Notes: generated by a model not told the origin, from the sequence alone. 64,000 nt of DNA from Autumnicola musiva (GCF_031846585.1 NZ_JAVRHK010000005.1:62001-126000); one strand, 5' to 3'; shown: positions 36,041 through 45,688, counted from the first letter of the stretch. Made by a program: numbers and translations.

Positions 36041-37102
36041 ATGGAAAGATATTCCAGACAAACAAACCTGAAAGAAATAGGACTTACAGGACAGCAAAAA
36101 TTAAAAGATGCCAAAGTACTGGTAGTGGGCGCAGGCGGCCTTGGTTGTGCTGTACTCCCCTATCTTGCTTCCGGCGGAATTGGAACAATCGGGATTATTG
36201 ACGGGGACAAAGTTGAAGAGAGCAACCTTCCCAGGCAGGTGCTTTATTCCGAAAAAGCTGTAGGAAATTATAAAGTAAAAGAAGCCGCCACAAGAATAGG
36301 CAAATCAAATTCAGAAGTAAACATTCAGGTTTATGAAGAATTCCTGAATCCTGAAAATGCCCTGAACATTATAAAAAATTATGACCTGGTTGTAGATGCA
36401 ACAGATGCCGTGGCGGTAAGATATCTTATTAACGATGCCTGTGTGCTGGCCGGGAAAGCTTTTGTTTATGCTTCGGTATATAAATTCCAGGGGCAGGTTT
36501 CCGTTTTTAACTATAAAGGCGGCCCTACCTATCGTTGCCTTTTTGATAATGAAAACCAAAATGTGCAGAATTGTGAAGAAGCGGGAGTTCTGGGAACAGC
36601 AGTTGGCTTTATTGGAATGCTTCAGGCGAATGAAGTAATGAAAATGATTTTAAGTGCGGGCGAAGTACTTTCAGGAAAACTTCTTATTTACGATACGCTG
36701 AATAACAGTCAGCACAGTTTTCAGTTTAAAAAGAATGGAAATATAAAGATTGATGCGGAATTTTTTCAGCAAAAGCATTTTTCTGCAACTCCCCTGGAAA
36801 CTACTTTTGAGGAAGCGATTTCAGGAAAAAATATCCTTTTGGATGTAAGGGAAGCTCATGAAGAACCACGGCTGGAATTACCAGATTTGGTGAAGATTCC
36901 GCTTTCAATATTAGAAGAAAATACGCATCGGCTTAATAAAAATGACGAGATAAGGCTTTTCTGCCAGAGCGGGATTAGGAGTTTAAAGGCACTGGAAATC
37001 CTGAAAAATAATGGCTTCAACAACCTGAAAAGCATAAAAGGAGGAGTAAAATCCTTCGGCAAAAAATTAGAGAATGAAGAAAAAGAAGAACGTATTTATT
37101 GA
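36041..37102 (+). CDS. moeB: Molybdopterin-synthase adenylyltransferase MoeB with rhodanese domain
   Basis: 353 residues from ATG 36041 (MERYSRQTNLKEIGL). ThiF/E1 domain with VVGAGGLGCAVLPYLASGG and ESNLPRQVLY. The zinc-binding CxxC normally found at the CYRC site reads TYRC here, so zinc binding may be altered. A C-terminal rhodanese domain from about residue 255 has the active-site Cys in FCQSGIRS. The enzyme activates the MoaD tail and the rhodanese part may deliver sulfur. It overlaps moaE by 29 bases. Confidence 0.93.
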   Translation: MERYSRQTNLKEIGLTGQQKLKDAKVLVVGAGGLGCAVLPYLASGGIGTIGIIDGDKVEESNLPRQVLYSEKAVGNYKVKEAATRIGKSNSEVNIQVYEEFLNPENALNIIKNYDLVVDATDAVAVRYLINDACVLAGKAFVYASVYKFQGQVSVFNYKGGPTYRCLFDNENQNVQNCEEAGVLGTAVGFIGMLQANEVMKMILSAGEVLSGKLLIYDTLNNSQHSFQFKKNGNIKIDAEFFQQKHFSATPLETTFEEAISGKNILLDVREAHEEPRLELPDLVKIPLSILEENTHRLNKNDEIRLFCQSGIRSLKALEILKNNGFNNLKSIKGGVKSFGKKLENEEKEERIY

Positions 37103-37514
37103 TGGAGCCATTTCCGCAGCATTTATCGCGGAATCTATCGCCAAACATCAAACTAAAACCAATATTGGCGCACATAATATTTTCCTGGGCCAGGTTCGCG
37201 CAGATGAAGTGGAAGGCAAAAAAGTTACTGCCATAGAATATACCACTTACCGGGAAATGGCAGAGAAAAAACTGGAAGAAATAAGGGAAAAAGCTTTCAA
37301 AAAGTATGATCTTACCTGCATGCATATTTACCACAGCCTGGGCAATATTACCGCGGGGGAAATTTGCTTTTTCGTGTTTGTCTCTTCAAAAAGGCGAAAA
37401 CAGGTTTATGCTGCCACAGAAGAACTTGTGAATCTGGTGAAGGAAGAAGTGCCGATATTTGGTAAGGAAATCTTCGAAAATGAAGAGCACCAATGGAAGG
37501 TTAACACGCATTAA
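37074..37514 (+). CDS. moaE: Molybdopterin synthase catalytic subunit MoaE
   Basis: 146 residues. Conserved stretches are GAHNIFLGQVRADEVEG, IEYTTYREMAE, and HSLGNITAGEICFFVFVSSKRR followed by a lysine-rich segment (VNLVKEEVPIFGKE). It transfers sulfur from MoaD to cyclic pyranopterin monophosphate, giving molybdopterin. Its start overlaps the end of moeB by 29 bases and the MoaC-MoaB gene begins directly at its stop, so translation should be coupled. Confidence 0.94.
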   Translation: MKKKKNVFIDGAISAAFIAESIAKHQTKTNIGAHNIFLGQVRADEVEGKKVTAIEYTTYREMAEKKLEEIREKAFKKYDLTCMHIYHSLGNITAGEICFFVFVSSKRRKQVYAATEELVNLVKEEVPIFGKEIFENEEHQWKVNTH

Positions 37515-38429
37515 ATGGTAGATATTACTCATAAAATAAAGACCCTGCGCACTGCAGTTGCCGAAGCTTTTGTACAGGTAAGCAAACAGGAAACCATCGA
37601 TGCCATTAAAAATAAGACCGTACCTAAGGGCGATGTGCTGGAAATGGCAAAAACCGCCGGCCTTTTTGCTGTGAAAAACACTCACAATACCATTCCCGAT
37701 TGTCATCCTTTGCCTGTGGAATTTACTTCGGTCAACTATGAAATTGAAGATTTAAAAATCAGGATTATTTTTACGGTGAAAACGGTTTATAAAACGGGAG
37801 TTGAAGTGGAAGCCATGCACGGCGCCTCGGTTGTGGCTCTCACCATGTATGATATGCTGAAACCGATTGACAAGAAAATTGAAATTCAGAATATCCGGCT
37901 GGTGGAGAAAAAAGGCGGAAAAAGCAGTTTTGGCAATCAAAGTAAAAATTTAAAAGCCAGTGTTATTGTTTGTTCCGATTCTATTTCTGAAGGAAAAAAA
38001 GAAGACCGTGCGGGAAAGGCAATTATTGAAAAGCTGAAGAAAAGCGAAGTAGCTATACATTCCTATGAAATAATTCCGGATGAAGTGGAAATTATAAGGA
38101 ACAAAGCTTTGGAATATGCTGAAAGTTGTAACCTTGTAATCTTTACGGGAGGAACAGGATTATCCTTTCGGGATGTAACCCCGGAAGCCCTGGAACCTAT
38201 TCTGGAAAGGAGAATTCCGGGAATTGAAGAGGCAATTAGAAGTTATGGGCAGGAAAGAATGCCTTACGCCATGCTCTCCCGCAGTGTAGCCGGAACTATA
38301 GGCAATACGCTGGTGCTGGCGCTTCCTGGATCAACAAACGGAGCCAGCGAATCTATGGATGCTGTATTTCCCCATTTACTGCATGTTTTTAAAATTTTAA
38401 GGGGAGCAAAACACGATGATAATGACTAA
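37515..38429 (+). CDS. moaCB: Bifunctional MoaC-MoaB fusion
   Basis: 304 residues. Residues 1-150 are MoaC: AKTAGLFAVKNTHNTIPDCHPLP and VEVEAMHGASVVALTMYDMLK, the cyclic pyranopterin monophosphate synthase core. Residues about 155-304 are MoaB/MogA: VIVCSDSISEGKKEDRAG, FTGGTGLSFRDVTPEA and ALPGSTNGASESMDAV, the molybdopterin adenylyltransferase motifs. The fusion joins an early and a late step of the pathway. It abuts moaE and overlaps moaA by 14 bases. Confidence 0.95.
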   Translation: MVDITHKIKTLRTAVAEAFVQVSKQETIDAIKNKTVPKGDVLEMAKTAGLFAVKNTHNTIPDCHPLPVEFTSVNYEIEDLKIRIIFTVKTVYKTGVEVEAMHGASVVALTMYDMLKPIDKKIEIQNIRLVEKKGGKSSFGNQSKNLKASVIVCSDSISEGKKEDRAGKAIIEKLKKSEVAIHSYEIIPDEVEIIRNKALEYAESCNLVIFTGGTGLSFRDVTPEALEPILERRIPGIEEAIRSYGQERMPYAMLSRSVAGTIGNTLVLALPGSTNGASESMDAVFPHLLHVFKILRGAKHDDND

Positions 38430-39429
38430 GACGACGAAGATATTACAGGATTCATTTGGGCGGGAACATAATTACCTGCGCATTTCACTTATTGAAAAAT
38501 GCAATTTAAGATGTTCCTATTGCATGCCTGCCGATGGAGTTCCGCTTACGCCGAGAAGTCAGCTAATGACGGCGGAGGAAATTTTTGAAATCGCCAAAAC
38601 TTTTGTGGCCCAGGGAGTAGATAAAATTCGGCTTACCGGCGGAGAACCTCTGGTAAGAAAAGATTTTTCTGAAATTCTTAAAAATTTGGCTACCCTACCG
38701 GTAAGGCTTTCCATTACCACCAACGCGGTACTTACCGATAGGTTTATTGAAGATTTTAAAAAATACGACCTTAATGATATAAACGTAAGCCTGGATACTC
38801 TTTTACCGGAAAAGTTTAAGATGATTACCCGCCGGGACCAGTTCAAAAAAGCCTATGATAATATTCAGCTGCTCATAAAAGAAGGTTTTAATGTAAAAAT
38901 CAACGCGGTTTTGATGCAGGATTTCAACAAAGATGAAATTGTGGATTTTGTGATGTTCACCAAGAACCTGCCGATCACTGTACGATTCATCGAATTTATG
39001 CCTTTTGACGGTAATCGCTGGAACAGAAAAAAACTGGTAACCGAAAAGGAAATCCTGGAGCAGGTGGAAAATTTCTTCGGAAAAAAATACCTGCAAAAAT
39101 TGGAGGACGAACAAAATTTTACTTCCAGAAATTATAAGATTGAAGGTTTTGAAGGCCGGTTTGGCATTATAAGTTCGGTTAGTAATCCTTTTTGTGACGG
39201 CTGTAATCGTATAAGACTTACCGCAAACGGCAAGATTAAAAATTGTCTTTTTTCAAACCACGAAACAGATTTGTTAGGCGCACTTCGGGAAGGACAAAAC
39301 CTGGAGGAATTAATCTCCAATTCCTTGTTTAAAAAGAAAGCCGTTCGGGCGGGTATGGATGACTTCGAAAAACTAAATGATCCTGATAGACATAGCAAAA
39401 ACAGGAGTATGATTACGATTGGGGGGTAA
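38416..39429 (+). CDS. moaA: GTP 3',8-cyclase MoaA
   Basis: 337 residues. The radical-SAM cluster is CNLRCSYC, written in the frame EKCNLRCSYCMPADG. The C-terminal second cluster uses NPFCDGCNRIRLTANGKIKNC. The GTP-binding GG tail is present as MITIGG. Together with the MoaC half of the upstream fusion it converts GTP to cyclic pyranopterin. An ATG two codons later (38422) is equally possible. MoeA and MobA, needed to finish the cofactor, are absent from the window. Confidence 0.96.
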   Translation: MIMTKTTKILQDSFGREHNYLRISLIEKCNLRCSYCMPADGVPLTPRSQLMTAEEIFEIAKTFVAQGVDKIRLTGGEPLVRKDFSEILKNLATLPVRLSITTNAVLTDRFIEDFKKYDLNDINVSLDTLLPEKFKMITRRDQFKKAYDNIQLLIKEGFNVKINAVLMQDFNKDEIVDFVMFTKNLPITVRFIEFMPFDGNRWNRKKLVTEKEILEQVENFFGKKYLQKLEDEQNFTSRNYKIEGFEGRFGIISSVSNPFCDGCNRIRLTANGKIKNCLFSNHETDLLGALREGQNLEELISNSLFKKKAVRAGMDDFEKLNDPDRHSKNRSMITIGG

Positions 39430-39550
39430 AGTGCAAGAATCAGGAAAAAACTATTGGCGACATTGCACATAAATTTCTCTGAAAACAAACTGAAGATACT
39501 GAGAAGAATATGCATATATTGTCTGTACTTTTTATAGACAATTAAGAGCA

Positions 39551-40708
39551 TTGAAAATAATTCTAGTCTTCATATTTTCACTCAGTCAGTTAGGCTATTC
39601 CCAGTGTCTTCCTGAAATTAGTATTCTTACCTGTTCACCTGGTGATAAAGTGTACTCCGTTTTTGGACATTCAGCAATTAGAATTACTAACAAAGAAAGG
39701 TCCATAGACTACGTTTATAATTTTGGGATGTTTGATTTTGATACTCCCAATTTCACCTTAAAATTTGTAAAAGGAAAATTATCTTATTATCTGGGAATTC
39801 AAAATACAGCGAATTTTATCCAGCTATACACAAATGAGAACAGACTGGTTTTAGAACAAAAGCTAAATCTTACTAAAGAAGAGAAAAGCAAAATCATAAC
39901 AAATCTAAATTATCTCTACCAACCAGAAAACCGGTACTATTTATATTCTTTTTTGGAAAAAAACTGTTCTACTGAGATTCGTGATTTACTTAGTGAAGCA
40001 GGCACAAATTTTTCTAATCAAGAAATAGAAGAATCAAACAGAGAATTAATTAATTCCCATCTCAAAAGGAATTTGTGGCTCAGGTTTGGAACCAACCTAA
40101 TGCTAGGAAAATCATTAGATAAAAAGTCAGATAATTATCAACGCATGTTCCTGCCTTTTTATCTAAAAGAGGAAATTGCCAATTCTTATATAAATGGAAA
40201 GCCACTAGTTAAATCGGAACAGGTGTTAAATTCCATCGAAAATAATAAAAAGAACGATCTTGTAAATTGGTTTTCCCCACTACTCATTTTCTCCCTTTTA
40301 TTATTAATATTTCTATTGTGGTCTCCCAAGCCTGTTGAATTGATAATCTGTTTATTAACAGGTGGTATTGGATTGGTATTATCCTTAATGTGGCTTTTTT
40401 CGGAGCATCCAGAGGTAAAAAATAATTTGAATGTTATTTGGTGCAACCCCCTTTATCTAATTTATATTCCACTAGTGATAAAAAACAGATCTCATATAAT
40501 TTTAGCTTCTGCACTCTTTATAACGTTAATTAGTACAATATTTATCTGGATTTTCAATGTGCAATCATTTGATATTGCTGTTATACCGATATTAATTATA
40601 TTAGGCATAATAAACTTTAAGCAATTAAATAGAATTGGCTTTAGCAACCTCCATAAACTACCATATAAAATGATTATTAATTTTCTAATCCCATCCCCTT
40701 CAAGTTAA
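39551..40708 (+). CDS. DUF4105 membrane protein, TTG start
   Basis: 385 residues. The signal peptide is MKIILVFIFSLSQLGYSQ, read from a TTG codon since no suitable ATG exists. The mature N-terminal domain has SPGDKVYSVFGHSAIRI and NCSTEIRDLL, the Cys/His motifs of the DUF4105 (Lnb-like periplasmic) family, which are thought to be NlpC/P60-like hydrolases. From about residue 240 there are five or six hydrophobic helices. The gene is more AT-rich than its neighbours and sits between moaA and the rubredoxin gene without an obvious link to nitrate, so it may be an insertion. The role is unknown. Confidence 0.82.
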   Translation: MKIILVFIFSLSQLGYSQCLPEISILTCSPGDKVYSVFGHSAIRITNKERSIDYVYNFGMFDFDTPNFTLKFVKGKLSYYLGIQNTANFIQLYTNENRLVLEQKLNLTKEEKSKIITNLNYLYQPENRYYLYSFLEKNCSTEIRDLLSEAGTNFSNQEIEESNRELINSHLKRNLWLRFGTNLMLGKSLDKKSDNYQRMFLPFYLKEEIANSYINGKPLVKSEQVLNSIENNKKNDLVNWFSPLLIFSLLLLIFLLWSPKPVELIICLLTGGIGLVLSLMWLFSEHPEVKNNLNVIWCNPLYLIYIPLVIKNRSHIILASALFITLISTIFIWIFNVQSFDIAVIPILIILGIINFKQLNRIGFSNLHKLPYKMIINFLIPSPSS

Positions 40709-40727
40709 GCTTTCAAATTAAACAATA

Positions 40728-42170
40728 TCAGTCCACCTGCCTGGTAAAAGTTTTGCTGATAAAATATGATTTTGGGGCTTCACAAACAGCACAGGTATAC
40801 TCTTCAGCTAAATCTTTAAAGGCAACTCCGGGGGGAATTCCCTGAGTTTCATCGCCGTATTTCTCATCATATACCGTAAGGCATTCACGGCATTGGTAAA
40901 CCCTAGTTTCTTCCACTTCCTTACGGCTGCCTTCAGGTGAATCCTCTTCCTTTTTATTACCCAGTTGGTCAAAGTACATTTGGCTTAGTTCCATCAATAA
41001 AGATGGTAATTCCACCTGGTCCACATCCTGGACATGAGTGATATACTCTTTGGTGTTAGGATCAAAATTTTTGGCGTAAAGCAGATTATAGGTATCCCTT
41101 ATTTCAAATTTGCCAAGGTGACCGGGAGTGGGATTTTTTTCTATTACCACAGAAGTAAAATAATAAACGCGGCGGGTGTAATTGGCAATCCCAAAGGTTA
41201 AGCCGTAAGTACTTATGTCATTCTGATCAAAATTGGCCACCAGGTATTTTTTAAGTTTCAGGGCCTCTTCATTACCTACAGGTAGATGCCAGTTAAGTTC
41301 CAGCATAGAATGCCTTACATTGATCCCGAATTTACCAAGCAACTTTTCCCACTGCAGTTTGGATTCTGCAGGAATTCCTTTTACGATAAAAGATTTCCAC
41401 GGAGTGATACAAATTCGTCCAATTTTAGATTCGGCACAAAGATCACATACAGCTTTAAGGAATTCCAGGTCGTACTTATTATTTCTCCAGTAAAGCCCCA
41501 GCCAATATTTGCCGGTAACCGTGCGATTCATCCCTTCATAATAAGGAAAAGGATAGAATGGCACCTGTAGCGGTTTATCAACCGTGCGATTATCGGCCTC
41601 TACCGCATCACTCACCAGATCAAAAATCATTTCCACATTTTGCGGTTCCTCCTGAAGAATATTTTCTATAGCCTCACCGGTTTTCGCAATATCCCAACTA
41701 TAAATAAGGGCAGGATACATTTCTGCTTTATCCCAGTTTGGCAACCTTATATACAGGTACCAGTAGTCTTCATGTTCTGAAGCAATAAAATTCAGGTGTC
41801 CGGTAAAAAGAGGTACAAGCCGTTGCCTGGGTTCGGTAATATTTATCTTCAGGGAAGGCTCGTACCTTATTTGTTCGAGGATATAAAGGTAACGGTCACC
41901 GGTAATCCACGAGGTGGTTGGAAAAATATCTGTTGAAACATAAGAGGAAACAATATTTTCTATAGGCTCTGCCAGCGATTTAACGATATGCAGATCCTTA
42001 AACCTGCTCAACTCATTCTCGTTTATGTCCTCCGGAAATAGGATATCCTGCCGGGAGCCGAAAGAAATGGTTTTTAAGCCCGCATTACCGGCAGTATCAG
42101 CAACTTGCTTTAATTCTGCAGGAGAAAGCACGCCTCCTTTTATCAATATTCTTGGAAGGTTTTTTCTCAT
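40728..42170 (-). CDS. Nitrite/sulfite-reductase-like scaffold fused to rubredoxin
   Basis: 480 residues. The C-terminus (about 425-478) is a rubredoxin: CRECLTVYDEKYGD, GIPPGVAFKDL and CAVCEAPKSYF give the two CxxC iron ligands. The rest has the alternating architecture of the ferredoxin-like half-domains of nitrite and sulfite reductases (IGRICITPWKSFIVKGIP, FGIANYTRRVYYFTSV), but I do not see the C-x5-C and C-x3-C siroheme/4Fe-4S ligands. So it is probably a siroheme-free relative used for electron transfer. It overlaps nasA (ATGA), suggesting partnership with nitrate reductase. No experimental role is known to me. Confidence 0.75.
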   Translation of the reverse strand: MRKNLPRILIKGGVLSPAELKQVADTAGNAGLKTISFGSRQDILFPEDINENELSRFKDLHIVKSLAEPIENIVSSYVSTDIFPTTSWITGDRYLYILEQIRYEPSLKINITEPRQRLVPLFTGHLNFIASEHEDYWYLYIRLPNWDKAEMYPALIYSWDIAKTGEAIENILQEEPQNVEMIFDLVSDAVEADNRTVDKPLQVPFYPFPYYEGMNRTVTGKYWLGLYWRNNKYDLEFLKAVCDLCAESKIGRICITPWKSFIVKGIPAESKLQWEKLLGKFGINVRHSMLELNWHLPVGNEEALKLKKYLVANFDQNDISTYGLTFGIANYTRRVYYFTSVVIEKNPTPGHLGKFEIRDTYNLLYAKNFDPNTKEYITHVQDVDQVELPSLLMELSQMYFDQLGNKKEEDSPEGSRKEVEETRVYQCRECLTVYDEKYGDETQGIPPGVAFKDLAEEYTCAVCEAPKSYFISKTFTRQVD

Positions 42171-45100
42171 ACCAGTTCTTTTGAAGTATTTAAAATTTCA
42201 CGCACTTCGGTTTTACAACTTCCGCAGCCTAACCCAGCTCCTGTTTGGTTGCAGAGTTCAGTAAAATTATTACAACCGCCGGCAATGGCCTCTTCTATAT
42301 TTCCCGCGCCCACCTGGCTACAGGAACAAACCAGTTTCCCCACCACAGGTTTGGCATTTCCGGAACTGCGAAGTAATTGTTCCCGTTTATTGGACAGTTC
42401 AATTTTGCTTTCAATAAGATTTTTGAATTCAGCGAATTCATTTTTATCGCCCATCAGTACGGCCCCTACCAGTAAATCGTCTTTTACAATACACTTTTTG
42501 TAGTAACGCTTCCGCAGATCGGTAAATATGATTTCCTCATAACTTTCATCATTTTCAGGAACATTAATTTCCCCGATACTGCACACGTCAAGGTCATTAA
42601 ATTTCAGGATATTCATTAAAACCGAACCTTTGTAAGTACTGCTAACATCGCCCGCCATAAAATTGGCAAGAATAGCGGCCTGCTCTTCTGCTGCAGAAGT
42701 TATTCCGAAGAGCTGATTTTTAAATTCGGCAATTTCACCCAAAGCAAAAATATCAGGATCAGAAGACTGCATATGCTGATTTACTTTAACCCCACGCCCG
42801 CACATGATACCACTTTCTTTGGCAATTTCTATGTTCGGGCGCGTGCCTATAGCATATACAATGGCATGCGCCGAAAGATTTTTACCACTTTTTAAGGTAA
42901 TACTCAATTCTCCCGATTCTTCATCATTAAAAACGGTACTCACCTCATTATCAAAATAAATCTGGATTCCCCGCTCCTGCACGTCCTGCGCCAGCAGTTT
43001 ACTTGAAGTGAGGTCCAGCTGCCGCTCCATTAACCGCGAAGAACGCTGCACAATGGTAACCTTCACATTCTTATGTTTAAGTGCGGCTGCCAATTCCAGC
43101 CCCAGTAAACCGCCACCCACAATTACCACATGCTGTTGTGACGCAGGTAATTTAGTGTCTTCCAGGTAAGTTTTGAATCTGTCGGCATCATCCTTACTTC
43201 TCATGGTAAACCTGCCCGGGAGGTGCAATTGAGCATCTTTTGGAGCAAAGGCTCGGCTGCCCGTAGCCAGAATAAGTTTATCAAAGGAATGAATATTACC
43301 ATGATAATCTGTAACAGTTTTTTCTTCAGAATTTATTTTGATAACAGAGCTATCGCCATGCAGGCTTATGCGAAGCTTTTTAACTTCTTTCTCTTTAATC
43401 TTTAAAAGTTGTTCCCAGCTCAATTCTTCTGTAATATAATCCGGAAGCAAAACCCTGTTATAAAAAGGATGAATTTCTTTTGAAAAAACATGAAGTTCAT
43501 CATCGCTGTTATGCTCCCTATAATTCTGAATAAACCTGAAAGCAGCTGCCCCTGCCCCGATAATAATGATTTTTTCCTGTTGCTTTTTATATTTTGAAAC
43601 TGCTACTGAAGTAAACTTGAAATCGGGCTCTTTGGAGATAGGATCTACCAGAGTATGAGTTAAATTATTTGCCCTGTTCAGGTCATTACTTAATTGTTTT
43701 CCCCAGTGCATAGGCAGAAAGACCACTCCTTCCCTTACATTTTCGGTAACTTTTGCCCTTACTCTCACCATTCCATTCTGGCTTCTTATTTCAGTAACAT
43801 CGCCGTTTTTAATGCCCTTAAGATAAGCGTCCACCAGATTAATCTCCAGCACCGGATCGGGATAATGGGTTTTAAGCCGGGCAACTTTCCCGGTTCTTGT
43901 CATTGTATGCCACTGGTCCCTCACCCGGCCAGTAGTTAAAATCAGCGGAAATTCACCTGTAGGTTTGGGGGACTGATTTTCGATACTCTGCGAAACATTG
44001 AAAATGGCCTTTTTTGAAGGGGTATAAAATTGTTTATCCTCAAATAATCTTGGTGTCCCAGGATGGCGGTATTCCTTTACCGGCCATTGAAAAGTACCCT
44101 CGTTTTTAAGCCTGTCGTAGTTTAAATAAGAAATGTCTATGTTCGTTCCAGCGGTCATGGCGGCATATTCTTCATAAATTTCCGCAGTACTGCCGTAATT
44201 AAAGCCACGGAAGCCCATTTTTTTCGCAAAATCACAAAGTATTTCCACATCGGGTTTTGCCTCTCCCGGCGGATGAATTTCTTTATTTAAATAAGATATA
44301 CGCCTTTCAGAATTAGTCATGGTGCCATCTTTTTCCAGCCATCCAGCTGCAGGCAGCACTAAATCGGCATAAGGCAACGTATCAGATTTATGGGAAATAT
44401 CCTGCACTACCACAAATTTGGCATTTTTCAGGGCTTTCTCTGCTTTTCTGGCATTTGGCAAACTCACCACTGGATTTGTACACACAATCCATACGGCTTT
44501 CAGCTTTCCTTCTTCCAAAGCATCAAACATTTCTGTTGCGGTGTAGCCGGGTTTGGGAGAAATATTATCCACCCCCCAAAATTGGGCAACTTCCTTACGA
44601 TGTTCGGGATTAGCAAGATTTTTATGCACGGCAAGTAAATTGGCCATTCCTCCTACTTCACGGCCTCCCATAGCATTAGGCTGACCCGTAAGTGAAAAAG
44701 GCCCGCAGCCGGGTTTGCCTACCTGCCCGGTAACCAGGGAAAGGTTTAATAAAGAGAAATTTTTATCAGAGCCTACCACACTTTGGTTAAGCCCCATAGC
44801 CCACATACTTATAAAACCTTTGGAGCGGCCTATAATATTCGCCGCTTTTTTAATATCTGCGGAAGGAACTCCGCACATTTTGGAAGCTTCCTTTAATGAC
44901 AGGGAATACACCTTGTCTTTATATTCCTTAAAACCTTCAGTATGGTTCTTTATAAAATTCTTGTCTATAAACCCTTTTTTCAGCAACTGCCTGCCAATGG
45001 CATTGTAAAGAATTACATCTGTTCCGGGGATAAGCTGAAGGTGTAAATCGGCAAAATTAGCCGAATCGGTTTTACGCGGATCGGCAACAATAATTTTTAC

Positions 45101-45688
45101 ATCGGGATTTTCTTCTTTATGCTTTTCCAAACGCCGAAAGAGAATAGGATGGCACCATGCAGGATTTGCCCCGGCAATAAGGAAAGTATCGGCCAGTTCA
45201 ATATCCTCATAACATCCCGGCACAGAATCTTCTCCAAAAGTTTTTTTATAACCAACCACCGCCGAGCTCATACAAAGCCTGGAATTGGTATCGATATTAT
45301 TGGTTCCAAGAAAGCCTTTGGTAAGTTTGTTGGCGATATAATATTCTTCGGTAAGGCATTGCCCGGAAACATAAAATCCCACGCTATCTGGGCCATGTTT
45401 CCTGATAATAGATTTAAAAACCCCGGCTGCCCGCTCCATTGCATCGTCCCAGCTTACCCGTTCGCGGGGATGGGAGCGGCTCCAGCGCATTTCAGGATAA
45501 AGTATCCTGTCTGAAGTGTCATTAACTACATAATCCAGGTTCATACCTTTAGAACAAAGCATTCCTTTATTAACAGGATGTTCTTTGTCCCCTTCCACTT
45601 CTACCCGGTTCCGGGCATCCTTTTTCACCACTACCCCGCAGCCAACTCCACAGTATGAACAGGTACTTTTCACTTCTTTTTCGAGCAT
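42167..45688 (-). CDS. nasA: Assimilatory nitrate reductase fused to NAD(P)H-oxidising module
   Basis: 1173 residues. Residues 1 to about 690 are a molybdopterin-guanine-dinucleotide nitrate reductase: the 4Fe-4S site is CSYCGVGCGV...MLCSKG, with MGLNQSVVGSDKNF and the C-terminal MopB domain (FPLILTTGRVRDQWHTMTRT). Residues about 700-1090 are a NAD(P)H:FAD reductase (IIIGAGAAAFRF, VVIVGGGLLGLELAAAL, DIFALGEIA). The end has a BFD-like [2Fe-2S] site with CSCSQVG and GCGSCKTEV. The protein should take electrons from NAD(P)H through FAD and iron-sulfur to reduce nitrate to nitrite in the cytosol. It follows narK by 126 bases. Confidence 0.94.
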   Translation of the reverse strand: MLEKEVKSTCSYCGVGCGVVVKKDARNRVEVEGDKEHPVNKGMLCSKGMNLDYVVNDTSDRILYPEMRWSRSHPRERVSWDDAMERAAGVFKSIIRKHGPDSVGFYVSGQCLTEEYYIANKLTKGFLGTNNIDTNSRLCMSSAVVGYKKTFGEDSVPGCYEDIELADTFLIAGANPAWCHPILFRRLEKHKEENPDVKIIVADPRKTDSANFADLHLQLIPGTDVILYNAIGRQLLKKGFIDKNFIKNHTEGFKEYKDKVYSLSLKEASKMCGVPSADIKKAANIIGRSKGFISMWAMGLNQSVVGSDKNFSLLNLSLVTGQVGKPGCGPFSLTGQPNAMGGREVGGMANLLAVHKNLANPEHRKEVAQFWGVDNISPKPGYTATEMFDALEEGKLKAVWIVCTNPVVSLPNARKAEKALKNAKFVVVQDISHKSDTLPYADLVLPAAGWLEKDGTMTNSERRISYLNKEIHPPGEAKPDVEILCDFAKKMGFRGFNYGSTAEIYEEYAAMTAGTNIDISYLNYDRLKNEGTFQWPVKEYRHPGTPRLFEDKQFYTPSKKAIFNVSQSIENQSPKPTGEFPLILTTGRVRDQWHTMTRTGKVARLKTHYPDPVLEINLVDAYLKGIKNGDVTEIRSQNGMVRVRAKVTENVREGVVFLPMHWGKQLSNDLNRANNLTHTLVDPISKEPDFKFTSVAVSKYKKQQEKIIIIGAGAAAFRFIQNYREHNSDDELHVFSKEIHPFYNRVLLPDYITEELSWEQLLKIKEKEVKKLRISLHGDSSVIKINSEEKTVTDYHGNIHSFDKLILATGSRAFAPKDAQLHLPGRFTMRSKDDADRFKTYLEDTKLPASQQHVVIVGGGLLGLELAAALKHKNVKVTIVQRSSRLMERQLDLTSSKLLAQDVQERGIQIYFDNEVSTVFNDEESGELSITLKSGKNLSAHAIVYAIGTRPNIEIAKESGIMCGRGVKVNQHMQSSDPDIFALGEIAEFKNQLFGITSAAEEQAAILANFMAGDVSSTYKGSVLMNILKFNDLDVCSIGEINVPENDESYEEIIFTDLRKRYYKKCIVKDDLLVGAVLMGDKNEFAEFKNLIESKIELSNKREQLLRSSGNAKPVVGKLVCSCSQVGAGNIEEAIAGGCNNFTELCNQTGAGLGCGSCKTEVREILNTSKELV

